64,000 bases of DNA. Source: RDXT01 sp033762375. GTDB lineage: Bacteria > Bacteroidota > Bacteroidia > J057. The DNA lies in contig JANRLQ010000042.1 of NCBI GenBank assembly GCA_033762375.1, positions 62,001 through 126,000 of the forward strand, written 5' to 3'. Position 1 is the stretch's first letter, and each line of letters begins with the position of its first letter. Of this stretch, positions 1 to 8,444 are shown in pieces. The position numbers were made by a program, and so were the translations under genes. The notes below the pieces were generated by a model. The model saw only the letters and a list, made by a program, of their open reading frames with translations. It did not search any database and was not told where the DNA came from.

Positions 1-972
1 GTATATCGTACATGGACCGACCTCCGGGTATTTGCGCAGGCGGGACGCGAGATACCGCTTCAGGCGCATCCCTATGTATATAAGATGATCCGGGGGATTG
101 ATTTTTACCAGCATACCCTGGCGTATCTCCGGTCCTGCCCGCAAGTGAAGTGGGTGCAGGCTACCATTACGAAGGTATGGCAGGACGATACATACTGTTA
201 TGTGGAGACCCATGCAGGTACCTTTTCCGGGACTTATCTGTTCAGCAGCTTATTTGAAAAACCTGCACAGGGACCTCACCATCAGTATTTTCTTCAGCAC
301 TTCAAAGGGCTGGTAGTCCGGCCCACGGTTATGCCGCTGGCGCCCGGCACGATGCATCTGATGGACTTTCGGACGGGTCAGGAGGCTGGCACGACTTTTT
401 TTTACACCCTGCCCCTGGACCAGGAGCGGCTGTTTGTCGAGTACACCTTGTTTTCTAAGGCACTATTGGCGCAGGATGCGTATGATGCGGCGATTGCGGC
501 TTACCTGTACGATGTCTTGCAGGTAGGTGAATATGAGGTCATCGAGACAGAGTTTGGGGTGATTCCCATGACAGATATTCCTTTCCGGCGCTCACAGGGG
601 CGTATTATCTACCTGGGGAGTGCGGGAGGGGATACCCGTGCGTCTACCGGTTATACCTTCACCAATGTCCAGCAGACAATCTCCCGGGTACTGGCAGCCA
701 TGCAGGCAGGCCGCTCACCCGGTGATATACAGGAACATATCCATCCCCGGTACAAAGTATTCGACAGCACCATTCTGCAGGTACTGGACCGTGGCGGGTA
801 TGCCGGTCATGATATTTTTACAGACTTGTTCACGCATACGGATGCCCGGACCCTGTTTCGGTTTTTAGATGCGGATAGTACCCTGCTGGAAGACCTCCGG
901 GTGATGAATAGTGTCCGGTATAGCCATTTTATCCAGCCATTTATAGCAGCCTTGTTGCGGAGTGGCCGCTAA
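1..972 (+). CDS. crtY: Lycopene cyclase, 3' part (5' end outside window)
   Basis: The reading frame is open from base 1, so the gene begins upstream; 323 codons are visible. The product resembles FAD-dependent lycopene beta-cyclases, which close the ends of lycopene to give beta-carotene-type rings. Visible family features are KMIRGIDFY early on, the MDFRT segment, the LPL..ERLFVEYTLFS strand region and the IPMTD...GSAGG.TRASTGYTF block before the C-terminal helices. The N-terminal Rossmann FAD motif is not in the window. The next gene overlaps the last 11 bases, suggesting co-transcription. The carotenoid role is established for the family; the exact ring product is inference. Confidence 0.85.
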   Translation, partial: VYRTWTDLRVFAQAGREIPLQAHPYVYKMIRGIDFYQHTLAYLRSCPQVKWVQATITKVWQDDTYCYVETHAGTFSGTYLFSSLFEKPAQGPHHQYFLQHFKGLVVRPTVMPLAPGTMHLMDFRTGQEAGTTFFYTLPLDQERLFVEYTLFSKALLAQDAYDAAIAAYLYDVLQVGEYEVIETEFGVIPMTDIPFRRSQGRIIYLGSAGGDTRASTGYTFTNVQQTISRVLAAMQAGRSPGDIQEHIHPRYKVFDSTILQVLDRGGYAGHDIFTDLFTHTDARTLFRFLDADSTLLEDLRVMNSVRYSHFIQPFIAALLRSGR

Positions 973-1660
973 CCCGATGCGCCATGACCTTATATACCGC
1001 CTGAACCGCTGGCTCAGCTACCTGTTCCCGATCCGGCTGGCGCAGTACGACTCTGCCCTGAGCGGACCCGTAGAGGTCAATCTGGTCGAAGGACGACAGG
1101 TACTGGATACGGCCACGAGCAATTATTCCTATGGCCCCCTCCAGCAAGTGCTGGCACGAGGCCTTCGTGAGGTGCCAGTCGCATCCAGGCAGTCGGTGCT
1201 GGTGCTGGGGATGGGAGGAGGGTCCGTGATCGAGACCCTGCGGGAAGCGTTTTTGTGTACGGCCTATATTGAAGCCGTAGAGGTAGATCCGATCATGGTG
1301 CGCCTGGCGCAGGAGGTATTCAAGCTGGATCGTTTTGAGGGTGTACATATAATAGAAGCGGATGCTGCGGCGCATATTCATGCAGGTACATCGCGGTTTG
1401 ACCTGATATTGGTTGATATTTTTGTGATAGACCGCATCCCGGAGGTTTTTACTGCGCCTGATTTTCTACAGGGTCTTGTCCGGCGACTGAACCCCGGAGG
1501 GTATATCCTGTACAACACCATCCGGAGTACCCTGGACCGCAAGGTCTTTAGGGCGATACAAGCTGTCTGGACGGAGGCCGGACTCTCTGTACAGGTGCTG
1601 GAAAACGTATCCGGAACCAATGACCTCCTCATTGCGACGGCCCCGCATGTATCAGCCTGA
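962..1660 (+). CDS. Spermidine-synthase-like SAM methyltransferase
   Basis: A 232-aa class I SAM-dependent Rossmann protein. The glycine-rich SAM loop VLVLGMGGGSVIE lies near residue 80, an acidic VEAVEVDP-like strand end follows, and DLILVDIF near residue 145 is the post-motif strand. The fold and the GGGSV loop are those of spermidine synthase-like proteins, but the family also holds proteins that make no polyamine, so the substrate is unknown. A GTG start at 962 overlaps the lycopene cyclase gene by 11 bases; an in-frame ATG at 977 is an alternative with no overlap. It is probably translated with the upstream gene. Confidence 0.65.
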   Translation: MAANPMRHDLIYRLNRWLSYLFPIRLAQYDSALSGPVEVNLVEGRQVLDTATSNYSYGPLQQVLARGLREVPVASRQSVLVLGMGGGSVIETLREAFLCTAYIEAVEVDPIMVRLAQEVFKLDRFEGVHIIEADAAAHIHAGTSRFDLILVDIFVIDRIPEVFTAPDFLQGLVRRLNPGGYILYNTIRSTLDRKVFRAIQAVWTEAGLSVQVLENVSGTNDLLIATAPHVSA

Positions 1661-1715
1661 GGCGGTCGGTTTCTGCTACTTTTTTCCTTATATTTACGGC
1701 TCAATCCTGCAAAAC

Positions 1716-2717
1716 ATGGCATCGGAAAAACAACTAGTCCGGTTTGATTGGTTCGTCAAGTATATGCTCCGGGACAAGTCCAATTTTGAAGTCCTGGAGG
1801 GCTTTTTGTTTGAATTACTGAAGCGCGATATTGTTATTATTGAGATTCTGGATAGCGAAAGCAATAAATCCCGGAAGGAAGATAAATTCAACCGGGTAGA
1901 CATATTGGCCAAAGACGCTGACGATGAACGTATTATCATCGAAATTCAAAATAATAAGGAATACGATTACCTCCATCGTATCTTGTATGGGACGGCCAAA
2001 GCGCTTGTAGAGACCATCACGGCGGGTGAACCGTATTCTACCGTCAAAAAAATTATTTCTGTCAGTGTGGTATATTTTGAGGTGGGACAAGGGCTGGATT
2101 ATATTTATCATGGACAAACTTCTTTTACGGGGATTCATCAGCAGGATGTACTGACCTTGTCTGCAGAACAGGAGGCCCTGTACGGCAAAAAACTTCCTCA
2201 GGAGCTGTATCCGGAATATTACCTGATCAAGGCCGCAGACTTTGACGGGCGGGTGAAAGACACCCTGGATGAGTGGGTCTATTTTTTCAAAAGAGGCGAG
2301 ATCAAACCTGATTTTAATGCCAAGGGTATCCTGAAGGCCAAAAAGAAACTTGACGTGGCGCGTCTGAGTCCGGCACAGCGCAAACGGTATGATCGTTTTC
2401 TGGAGGCCCAGCACGACCTTGCCAGCTACAATGAGGTTGTGCAGTATGACCTTCAGGCAGCCTGGAACAAAGGTATTACTGAAGGCTTCGAAAAAGGTAT
2501 CGAACAAGGTATCGAAAAGGGCATCGAAAAGGGCATCGAACAAGGCATCGAAAAGGGCGTTGAAAAGGGTATCGAGCAGGGGATTGAAAAAGGGCGGATT
2601 ATTGCCTTGCAGGAAACAGCCATAAACCTCCTTCGGGCAGGTGTGGCGATACCCCTGATCTCGCAGGTGACAGGACTTGCTGAGGCTGAGCTTCTTGAGA
2701 TAGCAAAAACTTTATGA
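1716..2717 (+). CDS. Rpn family PD-(D/E)XK nuclease / putative transposase
   Basis: A 333-aa protein of the Rpn/PDDEXK_2 family, related to recombination-promoting nucleases. The N-terminus RFDWFVKYMLRD is the family signature for entry into the nuclease fold. RVDILAKDADDERIIIEIQ around residues 65-85 carries the D...ExQ catalytic arrangement, and the YLHRILYGTAKAL helix follows. The ATG at 1716 was preferred over the longer frame from 1620 because it begins just before the conserved domain, after a TATATTTA promoter-like element. The C-terminus has nine 4-residue GIEK/GIEQ units, then a short helical tail. It converges on nuoC with a 10-bp gap. Base use is AT-richer than the neighbours, which fits lateral movement. 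A second family member lies at 57883-58749. Confidence 0.8.
   Translation: MASEKQLVRFDWFVKYMLRDKSNFEVLEGFLFELLKRDIVIIEILDSESNKSRKEDKFNRVDILAKDADDERIIIEIQNNKEYDYLHRILYGTAKALVETITAGEPYSTVKKIISVSVVYFEVGQGLDYIYHGQTSFTGIHQQDVLTLSAEQEALYGKKLPQELYPEYYLIKAADFDGRVKDTLDEWVYFFKRGEIKPDFNAKGILKAKKKLDVARLSPAQRKRYDRFLEAQHDLASYNEVVQYDLQAAWNKGITEGFEKGIEQGIEKGIEKGIEQGIEKGVEKGIEQGIEKGRIIALQETAINLLRAGVAIPLISQVTGLAEAELLEIAKTL
2484..2591 (+). repeat. 12-bp tandem repeat in the Rpn gene, nine units
   Basis: Nine consecutive 12-bp units encode GFEK, GIEQ, GIEK, GIEK, GIEQ, GIEK, GVEK, GIEQ and GIEK. The unit is a multiple of three, so copy-number changes would lengthen or shorten the charged C-terminal helix without shifting frame. 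Repeats of this kind are common near the C-terminus of Rpn proteins. Confidence 0.9.
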
Positions 2718-2727
2718 GCCCGGTTTT

Positions 2728-3276
2728 TCAGGCTCGTCCAGGTGCATCTGGATGGCTTTCGCCATACGCTATACGGATGTCATGATAGGTATCAGCGGGC
2801 TGGTAATCCTTGCGGAGGGGATGGCCCTCCCAGTCCTCAGGCAGCAGGATACGCCGCAGGTCAGGATGACCCTCAAACCGCACACCCAGGAGGTCCCAAA
2901 TTTCACGCTCATGCCAGTCTGCCGTGCGCCATATCGCCGCCACCGAAGGCAGGCTGGGTATATAGCCAGGGGTATCCGGACGTGTACGATGCATTCCGCA
3001 CCGCAATACAAGCTGATGGCCATGCACCACAGAAGCAAGGTGATACACCACCTCCAGCCGGTTGGCTGCAGGCCCCCGGTCTACACCTGACACGCAGGCC
3101 AGCATCTCCATATACAATGCCGGATCATCCCGCAAGCGCTGACACACAGGCGTCAGACAGGCTGGAGCTACCTCAATCCAGGGTTGGCGCACTGAGAGGT
3201 CCTGCGCCAGGATCGCCCCGGGACCGATTTGCGTCCGGATGAGATCGGTTATTTCAGCAGCACTAAGCGCAGGCAT
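2728..3276 (-). CDS. nuoC: NADH-quinone oxidoreductase subunit C
   Basis: A 182-aa 30-kDa-type subunit of the peripheral arm of respiratory complex I. The C-terminal signature TADWHEREIWDLLGVRF, then HPDLRRILLPEDW and GHPLRKDY, is diagnostic. It is not fused to NuoD, unlike the enterobacterial NuoCD. Only 1 bp separates it from nuoB. It is the last gene of the local nuo block: the next gene downstream is the convergent Rpn gene, so nuoD and later subunits must lie elsewhere. Confidence 0.95.
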   Translation of the reverse strand: MPALSAAEITDLIRTQIGPGAILAQDLSVRQPWIEVAPACLTPVCQRLRDDPALYMEMLACVSGVDRGPAANRLEVVYHLASVVHGHQLVLRCGMHRTRPDTPGYIPSLPSVAAIWRTADWHEREIWDLLGVRFEGHPDLRRILLPEDWEGHPLRKDYQPADTYHDIRIAYGESHPDAPGRA

Positions 3277-3277
3277 A

Positions 3278-3766
3278 TCAGGATGGAGTAAAAAGAGATT
3301 CTTGCCGGATTTTTTCCTGGAGTTTCAGGATGCCGCCGATCAGCGCTTCCGGGCGCGGGGGACAGCCAGGTACATACACATCCACCGGAATGATCCGGTC
3401 CACTCCCTTCACGACATGGTATCCGTGCTCCCAGTAAGGGCCGCCACAGTTGGAGCAAGAACCCATTGAGATTACGTAGCGGGGCTCAGCCATCTGCTCG
3501 TAGAGGCGGCGTACGCGGTCTGCCATCTTAAAGGTGACGGTACCGGCCACGATCATGACGTCAGATTGCCGGGGCGAAGGACGTGGAAATACCCCCAGCC
3601 GGTCCAGGTCATAGTGGCTGGCATTGGCTGCCATCATCTCAATGGCACAACAAGCCAGCCCAAAACTCATCGGCCAGAGGGAGGAGAGTCTTGCCCAGTT
3701 GAGCAGGTCATCCAGGCCTGTAACCAGCACCCGCCCCTGACCGGTTTTTGTATCGAGCAGTCCCAT
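3278..3766 (-). CDS. nuoB: NADH-quinone oxidoreductase subunit B
   Basis: A 162-aa iron-sulfur subunit carrying cluster N2, the last electron carrier before quinone. The four expected cysteines are present: the adjacent pair C39-C40 in LACCAIEMM, C104 in GSCSNCGGPY and C135 in PGCPPRPE. The length is normal for the family. It sits 7 bp after nuoA and 1 bp before nuoC, a tight operon in the order A-B-C. Confidence 0.97.
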   Translation of the reverse strand: MGLLDTKTGQGRVLVTGLDDLLNWARLSSLWPMSFGLACCAIEMMAANASHYDLDRLGVFPRPSPRQSDVMIVAGTVTFKMADRVRRLYEQMAEPRYVISMGSCSNCGGPYWEHGYHVVKGVDRIIPVDVYVPGCPPRPEALIGGILKLQEKIRQESLFTPS

Positions 3767-3773
3767 ATGTGTA

Positions 3774-4295
3774 TCAGCTTTGGGGAGAAGGTGACGGCTT
3801 CAGGTGTTGCCGGTTGAATGCCTCGTACAGCGCAGCAGGCACCGGTGCTCCGGTAGCGGGCACCTGAGGGGTCGGACGTACCCAGGACAGGTCACCCCTG
3901 CGCCATACATAGGCCAGCCCCACTGCCAGCAGCCCCACAAACACTACCATCTCCACCAGCGCCAGGATACCCCAGGCAGGTATGGCACGCAGGAGAGCTG
4001 GCTCAGCAAACACCGTAGCCCAGGGAAACAAAAACAGTACTTCGACTTCAAAAATCAAAAAAATCAACCCCACGATATAAAACCGGAGGTTCATCTGCAC
4101 GCCGGGGATACCCATCACCTCTTCCCCGCACTCATACGGCATGAGCTTTTCCGGGGTAGGGCGGTAAGGGGCCAGCACATGTGACAGAAAGGTCAGCAGC
4201 CCCACAAACAACACCCCAAAAATAATGTACAGCAAAGCTCTGCCGGCCTCTGTCAGCTCGGGTACAATCAGCTCCTGGGCAGATGATATATCCAT
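3774..4295 (-). CDS. nuoA: NADH-quinone oxidoreductase subunit A
   Basis: A 173-aa membrane subunit of complex I with three hydrophobic helices: residues about 17-40, about 80-105 and about 110-130. The loop PYECGEEVMG is the conserved NuoA/ND3 cysteine loop, and RFYIVGLIFLIFEVEVLFLFPW is the second-helix signature. The C-terminal tail after the third helix is longer than in many NuoA proteins and rich in proline. It is the first gene of the nuoABC unit, and its promoter should lie between 4295 and 4412, next to the divergent DUF3078 gene. Confidence 0.95.
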   Translation of the reverse strand: MDISSAQELIVPELTEAGRALLYIIFGVLFVGLLTFLSHVLAPYRPTPEKLMPYECGEEVMGIPGVQMNLRFYIVGLIFLIFEVEVLFLFPWATVFAEPALLRAIPAWGILALVEMVVFVGLLAVGLAYVWRRGDLSWVRPTPQVPATGAPVPAALYEAFNRQHLKPSPSPQS

Positions 4296-4411
4296 AAGAT
4301 TAGGTGACCAATATTTTCAGGCTGCGTCTGAACAACAACTGAAACACAAATCTCCGGAAAAAACCGATACCAGCCGCAATTTTTTCCTGAGATGCCTTAC
4401 GAGGCTTCCCG

Positions 4412-4419
4412 TATCTTTG
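4412..4419 (+). promoter_or_regulatory. Promoter -7 element TATCTTTG
   Basis: This is an exact match to the Bacteroidota -7 consensus TAnnTTTG, 40 bp upstream of the ATG of the DUF3078 gene. A T-rich stretch begins near 4381, at the distance expected for the -33 region. No transcription data are available. Confidence 0.55.
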
Positions 4420-4458
4420 TGCATTCAGATCATTCACCTGTTAATATTTTTTGTAAGC

Positions 4459-5382
4459 ATGAAATCTATCTTTGCCTCATTGACGGTCCTTGTTGTATTG
4501 TTTCTGGCATCCGCCATCAGCCTCACGGCACAGGAGGGAGACACGACCTACTGGAAAAAAGGCGGTGTGGCTAATCTGGGTTTTACCAATGCCGGTTACA
4601 GTACCTACTGGCAGGCGGGTGGTATCCCCTCTCAGTCGGCCTCACTGCGCCTGAATCTGTATGCCAACTATGAGCAGGCAAAAACTTCCTGGCAGAATGA
4701 CCTTGCTCTCGTCTATGGCCTCCTGCGTCAGGGTTCATCAGAAAATCCTTTTATCAAGAACGAAGACCGTATTGAACTTAACTCCAAATACGGTTACAAA
4801 GTTTCAGATAAAGCGCACCTGACAGGGCTGCTGAATTTCCGTACGCAGTTTGCCCCCGGATTTTCATTTGATCCCAAACAGCCTACGACAATCCCGACGG
4901 ATACGATCTCTGACTTCCTGGCACCTGCCTACCTCAACTTTGGACTGGGACTGGATTATCGTCCCTCCGAAGACCTGAACATCAACTACTCTCCCGTCAA
5001 CTCCAAGATGACCATTGTCACGGTAGCGGAGTATCAGGCCCTCTACAATCCGGAGGCCGACGCATTCCGGTATGAGCTGGGCTCAAATCTTGCGATCAAA
5101 TACCGCAAGGCCCTGGCCGAGAACCTCCTCTTGCAGAGTAATGCAGTGTTTTTTGCTAATTATCTCCAGAACTTCGGCAACATTGACGTCAACTGGGAGA
5201 CCCTGACCACCCTCAAAGTCAAAAAATGGCTGGCCGTGACCTTCGCGACTAACCTGGTGTACGACGACGACATCAAGTTTGTGATTGAGCGTGACACAGA
5301 TGGAAATGCTACCAAAACCGGCCCCCGTACCCAGTTTCAGCACGTGCTGAGTGTGGGCCTGACGTATCAGTTTTTGAAATAA
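4459..5382 (+). CDS. DUF3078 family exported protein
   Basis: A 307-aa protein with an N-terminal signal peptide (MKSIFASLTVLVVLFLASA, cleavage near LTAQ). The mature part starts with WKKGGVANLGFTNAGYSTYW, a DUF3078 hallmark. Alternating strand patterns continue to a C-terminal LSVGLTYQFLK ending in an aromatic-plus-basic strand, which suggests an outer-membrane beta-barrel. The ATG at 4459 was chosen over the longer frame from 4225 because it starts the signal peptide and follows a TATCTTTG promoter. Family function is not known; the location is inferred. Confidence 0.8.
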   Translation: MKSIFASLTVLVVLFLASAISLTAQEGDTTYWKKGGVANLGFTNAGYSTYWQAGGIPSQSASLRLNLYANYEQAKTSWQNDLALVYGLLRQGSSENPFIKNEDRIELNSKYGYKVSDKAHLTGLLNFRTQFAPGFSFDPKQPTTIPTDTISDFLAPAYLNFGLGLDYRPSEDLNINYSPVNSKMTIVTVAEYQALYNPEADAFRYELGSNLAIKYRKALAENLLLQSNAVFFANYLQNFGNIDVNWETLTTLKVKKWLAVTFATNLVYDDDIKFVIERDTDGNATKTGPRTQFQHVLSVGLTYQFLK

Positions 5383-5405
5383 GCCCTGCACGTTGAAGGG
5401 TTATG

Positions 5406-5437
5406 AGAAGGCCAGCCGGTTATACGGCTGGTCTTCT
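5406..5437 (+). terminator. Long hairpin after the DUF3078 gene
   Basis: A 13-bp stem with one G-U pair (AGAAGGCCAGCCG against CGGCTGGTCTTCT) encloses a 6-nt loop, 24 bp after the stop codon. It is followed by only a weak T/A stretch, so it may act as a 3'-end stabiliser as well as a terminator. Confidence 0.55.
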
Positions 5438-5653
5438 GTTATATAGGAGCGTATAGGCCGGGAAGTATCTCTGTGAGAAAAATCTATCCAGCAGTAAATG
5501 AAGTCCCCACAGCAGGCCGCTCCGGGTAATCATGAGTAGCCCCACCTGCACGGTTATCCCCCCATATTGCACGGTTGATAATGAAAGCCAGTAAATTGTA
5601 TCAAAGTGGCAGCCTGCGGCGTATAGTAGGAGTAAACTTTGAATCAGCAGAAT

Positions 5654-5803
5654 ATGAAAAAGACAACAAACAAACCTTGGATTGTAGTGGGCCTGATACT
5701 GGTATTAGCAGGGTGTGCGATACTCGCCCAACTGCTCTCAGCACCAGCCCCGGCTGCGACTCCTGTCCCTGACATGACACGTGCGATTTCTGCACGGCCA
5801 TAA
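5654..5803 (+). CDS. Small membrane or lipoprotein, 49 aa
   Basis: A 49-codon ATG frame in an otherwise empty 500-bp gap. It encodes an N-terminal KK pair, a hydrophobic core WIVVGLILVLAGCAILAQLL and a short Ala/Pro-rich tail. LAGC at residues 18-21 fits a lipobox, so the product could be a small lipoprotein; it could also be a single-pass membrane peptide. It is followed by a strong terminator at 5869. No family is recognised and coding status is unproven. Confidence 0.45.
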   Translation: MKKTTNKPWIVVGLILVLAGCAILAQLLSAPAPAATPVPDMTRAISARP

Positions 5804-5868
5804 GGACCCTGGTCCGTATCCACGCCGCATGGTGCGGCTTTGTATATACACTTCTCTGTACGTTTGCA

Positions 5869-5900
5869 CAGGGCCTCCTTTGGGGGCCCTGATGTTTTTT
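5869..5900 (+). terminator. Intrinsic terminator preceded by TACGTTTG
   Basis: The stem CAGGGCC/GGCCCTG is followed by ATGTTTTTT on the plus strand. It overlaps the last codon of the convergent dehydrogenase gene. Immediately upstream (5859-5866) lies TACGTTTG, a perfect TAnnTTTG promoter element, giving the same arrangement as at 39807-39853. Confidence 0.65.
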
Positions 5901-6918
5901 ACCAGGTCAGCATCGCCTTGATCACCCCGGTCTCCGGTCGGGCCCATGCCGCAAATTGTTCCGGGGCAGCTGTATAGGGGACCGTATGGGTAATGAAGGA
6001 GTCACTGGGGAAAAGTCCGGTTTTCAGCACATCAAGTACTGTCTCAAAATCTTCCCGCGTCGCATTGCGGCTGCAGAGGAGGGTGGTTTCCTTGGCGTGG
6101 ATAGCCGGGTGGCTGAAGCTGAGGGTTTCACGGGTGAGGCCAGCCAGTACATACCGGCCGCCATGAGCCATATAGTCTATCCCATGCTCCATCGAGCCCT
6201 GGTGGCCTGTAGCATCCAGCACGACCGTACACAGGTCTCCCCCTGTTCGGTCCGCAATCTCTGCCTGAGCGGCAGGACCCGCCAGGATACCGCCATCCGC
6301 GCCCATCACGGCCTGTGCATACAGCAGCCGATCAGGGTTCAGGTCCATCGCCCATACACGTGCGCCCCGCATCCGGGCCATGCAGATGATTCCCAGCCCG
6401 ATAGGCCCGCACCCGATCACAAGTACGGTATCCTCGGGGCCTACCGCCGCCCGCCGCACCGCGTGTGCACCGATAGCCAGCGGCTCTGCAAGTGCCATTT
6501 TTTCAAAAGAAAGTCCCTGCACCGGCATCAGGGCCCGTACAGGTACGGAGATATGTGACTGCATGCCTCCGTCTGTATGTACCCCAAGCACCTGGAGACG
6601 GACACAGCAGTTGGGACTGCCTCGGCGGCAGGCGATACAGCCCCCACAAGCCAGATACGGTATCACGATCGTCCTGTCGCCGGGAGACAATCCCGAGCCC
6701 GCAGGTGCGGATATGACCTCTGCACCCAGTTCATGGCCCAGGATGCGGGGATAGGTAAAATAAGGCTGCCTGCCAGCCCAGGCGTGCAGGTCAGTGCCAC
6801 AGATGCCGACGGTGCGGATCGCAATGAGCGCTTCATCCGGAGCAGGTACGGGATATTGTTTTTCACGCAGCAGGATGCTGCCGGGTTGGTCACAGACCAG
6901 ATAGGGGATCAGGGACAT
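5899..6918 (-). CDS. Zinc-dependent medium-chain dehydrogenase
   Basis: A 339-aa MDR-superfamily alcohol/polyol dehydrogenase. The catalytic zinc region GICGTDLHAW and GHE lies in the first 70 residues. The structural zinc cysteines are in CGGCIACRRGSPNCC near residues 92-106, and the NAD(P) Rossmann loop is VIGCGPIGLG near 170. The closest look is to sorbitol, L-idonate and threonine dehydrogenase-like enzymes; the substrate cannot be assigned. The start at 6918 (MSLIPYL) was chosen over 6966 because it directly precedes the first GroES-fold strand. It is a single gene flanked by convergent and divergent neighbours. Confidence 0.85.
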   Translation of the reverse strand: MSLIPYLVCDQPGSILLREKQYPVPAPDEALIAIRTVGICGTDLHAWAGRQPYFTYPRILGHELGAEVISAPAGSGLSPGDRTIVIPYLACGGCIACRRGSPNCCVRLQVLGVHTDGGMQSHISVPVRALMPVQGLSFEKMALAEPLAIGAHAVRRAAVGPEDTVLVIGCGPIGLGIICMARMRGARVWAMDLNPDRLLYAQAVMGADGGILAGPAAQAEIADRTGGDLCTVVLDATGHQGSMEHGIDYMAHGGRYVLAGLTRETLSFSHPAIHAKETTLLCSRNATREDFETVLDVLKTGLFPSDSFITHTVPYTAAPEQFAAWARPETGVIKAMLTW

Positions 6919-7093
6919 GACAAAAAGGTAGGGTGGAAAGGTACGTTTTTTTTGCCAGATGGCCACAGTCGGAACCCTCTCAGGCAGTATCCGGTATTTG
7001 GTTGGGCTGCAGGCATTGTCTATATTGCGCCCGCAACTACCTGAAGCAGGATTTTCCTACTTTCCTCATTGACTGCCGCTAACACCACACTGT

Positions 7094-8284
7094 ATGATTA
7101 TCGAGCCAAGAATCAGGGGTTTTATTTGCCTGACAGCCCACCCCACCGGCTGTGCGCAGAATGTGCAGAATCAGATTCAATATATTCAGTCCCAGGGTAC
7201 CGTGGCCGGGCCTAAAAAAGTGCTGGTGATCGGCGCTTCAACCGGGTTTGGGCTGGCCTCCCGCATCACGGCAGCCTTTGGTGCAGGAGCCGCAACAGTC
7301 GGTGTGTTTTTTGAGAAACCTCCTCAGGAAGGCAAAACAGCTACGCCCGGCTGGTACAACAGCGTGGCATTTCAGCAGCAGGCTGAAGCCGCTGGCCTAT
7401 ATGCCCGCAGCATCAACGGGGATGCTTTTTCGCATGAGGTCAAGCAAAAAACAATAGACCTGATCAAGGCAGATCTGGGACAGGTGGACCTGGTCATTTA
7501 CAGTCTTGCCTCTCCGGTGCGCCTCCATCCTGAGACAGGGGTGTTGCATCGGTCTGTTCTAAAGCCGATTGGGCAGACATTCAGCAATAAAACCGTAGAC
7601 TTTCATACGGGGGTGGTCTCGCAGGTGACCATAGAACCCTGTACAGATGAAGACATCCACAATACAGTAGCCGTCATGGGCGGCGAGGACTGGAAGATGT
7701 GGATGGATGCCATGCAAACCGCAGGGGTGCTGAGCCCCGGAGCCGTCACGGTCGCCTATTCATATATCGGGCCGGAGGTCACGGCTGCTGTATATCGCCG
7801 GGGTACTATCGGCAAAGCCAAAGAAGACCTGGAACAAACTGCCTTCGCCATCACGGAATCCCTGGGCAGTATCGGAGGAAAAGCATATGTATCTGTCAAT
7901 AAGGCCCTGGTGACCCAGGCCAGCTCTGCGATCCCGGTGATCCCGCTGTACATGGCCCTGCTGTTTAAGGACATGAAGGCTAAAGGTATTCACGAAGGCT
8001 GTATTGAGCAGATACAGCGGCTGTTTTATGACCGCCTATACAGCGGCGCGTCCGTACCTACGGATGAGGAAGGCCGTATCCGGATAGATGACTGGGAGAT
8101 GCGCGAGGACGTACAAGCCTATGTCGCTACCCACTGGCCGCAGGCTACTACTGAAAACCTGTCTGAGATCGGCGATCTCAAAGGATACAAAGATGATTTT
8201 CTGACCCTGTTTGGGTTTGGCTTGGCGGGTGTGGACTATACCGCCGACGTAAACGAGCAAGTGGACATGCCGGGCCTGGTCTGA
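7094..8284 (+). CDS. fabV: Trans-2-enoyl-CoA/ACP reductase FabV
   Basis: A 396-aa protein matching the FabV family in length and order. The N-terminus MIIEPRIRGFICLTAHP is typical. The cofactor loop VLVIGASTGFGLASR is near residue 50. The active-site tyrosine and lysine belong to the segment YSYIGPEVTAAVYRRGTIGK near 225-245. FabV reduces the enoyl intermediate of fatty-acid elongation with NAD(P)H and is intrinsically tolerant of triclosan. It is a single transcription unit with its own terminator at 8307-8344. Confidence 0.95.
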   Translation: MIIEPRIRGFICLTAHPTGCAQNVQNQIQYIQSQGTVAGPKKVLVIGASTGFGLASRITAAFGAGAATVGVFFEKPPQEGKTATPGWYNSVAFQQQAEAAGLYARSINGDAFSHEVKQKTIDLIKADLGQVDLVIYSLASPVRLHPETGVLHRSVLKPIGQTFSNKTVDFHTGVVSQVTIEPCTDEDIHNTVAVMGGEDWKMWMDAMQTAGVLSPGAVTVAYSYIGPEVTAAVYRRGTIGKAKEDLEQTAFAITESLGSIGGKAYVSVNKALVTQASSAIPVIPLYMALLFKDMKAKGIHEGCIEQIQRLFYDRLYSGASVPTDEEGRIRIDDWEMREDVQAYVATHWPQATTENLSEIGDLKGYKDDFLTLFGFGLAGVDYTADVNEQVDMPGLV

Positions 8285-8306
8285 ACCGGCATGCACCTGG
8301 TCTTAC

Positions 8307-8344
8307 ACGCTGGCAGCCTGCGGGTTTGTCGGCGTATTTTTTTT
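8307..8344 (+). terminator. Intrinsic terminator after fabV
   Basis: A 9-bp stem, ACGCTGGCA against TGTCGGCGT with two G-U pairs, is followed by A and eight T residues, 22 bp after the fabV stop. Confidence 0.75.
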
Positions 8345-8444
8345 GAACCAGCAGCGACAGGACTTTTTTGTATATTATCCATATGTATATGCAGCGGTGC
8401 GGCGGCTCTGTACGTCAACGTACTGTAAACTCTGATGGTCAGGC

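Noticed and set aside
2484..2591. Short regular repeats that might suggest a CRISPR array
   Set aside because: 12-bp units without spacers, in frame and coding for GIEK/GIEQ.
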